Positions 13,445 to 13,827 of a stretch of 13,827 nt of DNA are shown here, piece after piece. The notes beneath the pieces are model-generated. The model ran no database searches and was not told the DNA's origin. It saw only the letters and a program-made list of their open reading frames with translations. How positions within the stretch are numbered: position 1 is the first letter of the stretch; every line of letters starts with the position of its first letter. The translations under genes and the position numbers were made by a program. This DNA comes from an uncultured Halieaceae bacterium (GTDB lineage: Bacteria; Pseudomonadota; Gammaproteobacteria; Pseudomonadales; Halieaceae), in contig CALINF010000136.1 of NCBI GenBank assembly GCA_938045215.1, forward strand, positions 1 to 13,827, written 5' to 3'.

Positions 13445-13827
13445 TCAGCGTTGACAGGCTATGCAATGCACAGTGCTTCGCTGACCGAGCCGGCGCTCAA
13501 CCAGCGGTCTGCCACAATGCTTGCAGGGCTCACCACCTCGGCCGTAAACATACAGCTGCTGGGCAAAGTATCCTGGCTTGCCATCGCTGCCTACAAAGTC
13601 TCTAAGCGTAGTCCCCCCCTGATCTATCGCCGAAGTAAGTACTTGCTTTATACGATCGGCCAGGCGGCCATAACGCTCGCGGCCTACCCGGCCCGCAGCA
13701 CGCTGCGGGGCAATGCCGGACAAAAACAGCGCTTCGTTAGCGTAAATATTACCAACACCAACCACCACTTTTCCGTCCATGATAAACGTCTTTATCGGGG
13801 CTTTGCGCCCCCGCGACAGCCGATAAA
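13445..13827 (-). CDS. mutM: Formamidopyrimidine-DNA glycosylase MutM, 3' part only (cut by window edge)
   Basis: MutM (Fpg) excises 8-oxoguanine and formamidopyrimidines from DNA and nicks the strand. The window holds the last 126 residues, read from the minus strand to the stop at 13447-13445. Visible are RKAPIKTFIMDGKVVVGVGNIYANEALF, the helix-two-turn-helix region with the conserved Lys and Asn that contact DNA, then GGTTLRDFVGSDGKPGYFAQQLYVYGR, and a complete C-terminal zinc finger CKHC-x16-CIAC with the GQRST hairpin. The catalytic N-terminal Pro-Glu and N-terminal domain are outside the window. The zinc finger and GNIYANE distinguish MutM from Nei. Identification is secure. Confidence 0.96.
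   Translation of the reverse strand, partial: YRLSRGRKAPIKTFIMDGKVVVGVGNIYANEALFLSGIAPQRAAGRVGRERYGRLADRIKQVLTSAIDQGGTTLRDFVGSDGKPGYFAQQLYVYGRGGEPCKHCGRPLVERRLGQRSTVHCIACQR

Noticed and set aside
1..13827. CRISPR arrays, transposons, phage genes, tRNA or rRNA genes
   Set aside because: No tandem direct repeats, transposase motifs, attachment-like duplications or cloverleaf-type sequences were seen; gaps between genes are too short to hold them.

Overview
The window is a stretch of ordinary chromosomal DNA from a gammaproteobacterium, about 57% GC by eye. The gene order is a condensed version of one familiar from Pseudomonas: pilT, then yggS-proC-yggT-metX-metW-DUF4426-rdgB-hemW, trmB, rpoH, ftsX-ftsE-ftsY, rsmD, coaD, mutM. 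The protein style (MetX/MetW methionine route, PilT twitching motor, an RpoH with the standard RpoH box) and the compact spacing suggest a marine relative of the Pseudomonas/Cellvibrio/Haliea groups. The genus cannot be fixed from sequence reading alone. I see no insertion sequence, phage gene, tRNA, rRNA or CRISPR array.

Layout. 1-429 (-): 5' part of pilT, cut by the window edge. 560-6737 (+): eight genes, yggS, proC, yggT, metX, metW, a DUF4426 protein, rdgB and hemW, mostly touching or overlapping, likely one or two transcripts. 6734-11790 (-): trmB, a DUF423 membrane protein, rpoH, ftsX, ftsE and ftsY; transcription runs from ftsY down to trmB, with a probable terminator and a new promoter between ftsX and rpoH. 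11864-12984 (+): rsmD and coaD. 12989-13827 (-): a small secreted protein with a CxxC motif and the 3' part of mutM. No gap longer than 300 bases lacks a gene; the largest are 430-559 (pilT/yggS divergent region) and 8823-8966 (rpoH control region).

How the genes work together. The plus-strand cluster mixes PLP homeostasis (YggS), proline synthesis (ProC), methionine synthesis (MetX with MetW), nucleotide-pool cleaning (RdgB) and heme trafficking (HemW). The minus-strand cluster joins SRP-dependent membrane targeting (FtsY), the divisome ABC complex that controls cell-wall hydrolases (FtsEX) and the heat-shock sigma factor (RpoH).

The most notable signal is non-coding. The rpoH control region carries a perfect CIRCE operator (TTAGCACTC-N9-GAGTGCTAA, 8853-8879), the binding site of the heat-shock repressor HrcA. 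It overlaps the predicted start site of a good sigma-70 promoter and the -10 region of a sigma-E-like promoter. This predicts that the heat-shock sigma factor gene is itself held down by the HrcA repressor, so that the two classical heat-shock systems are wired in series.
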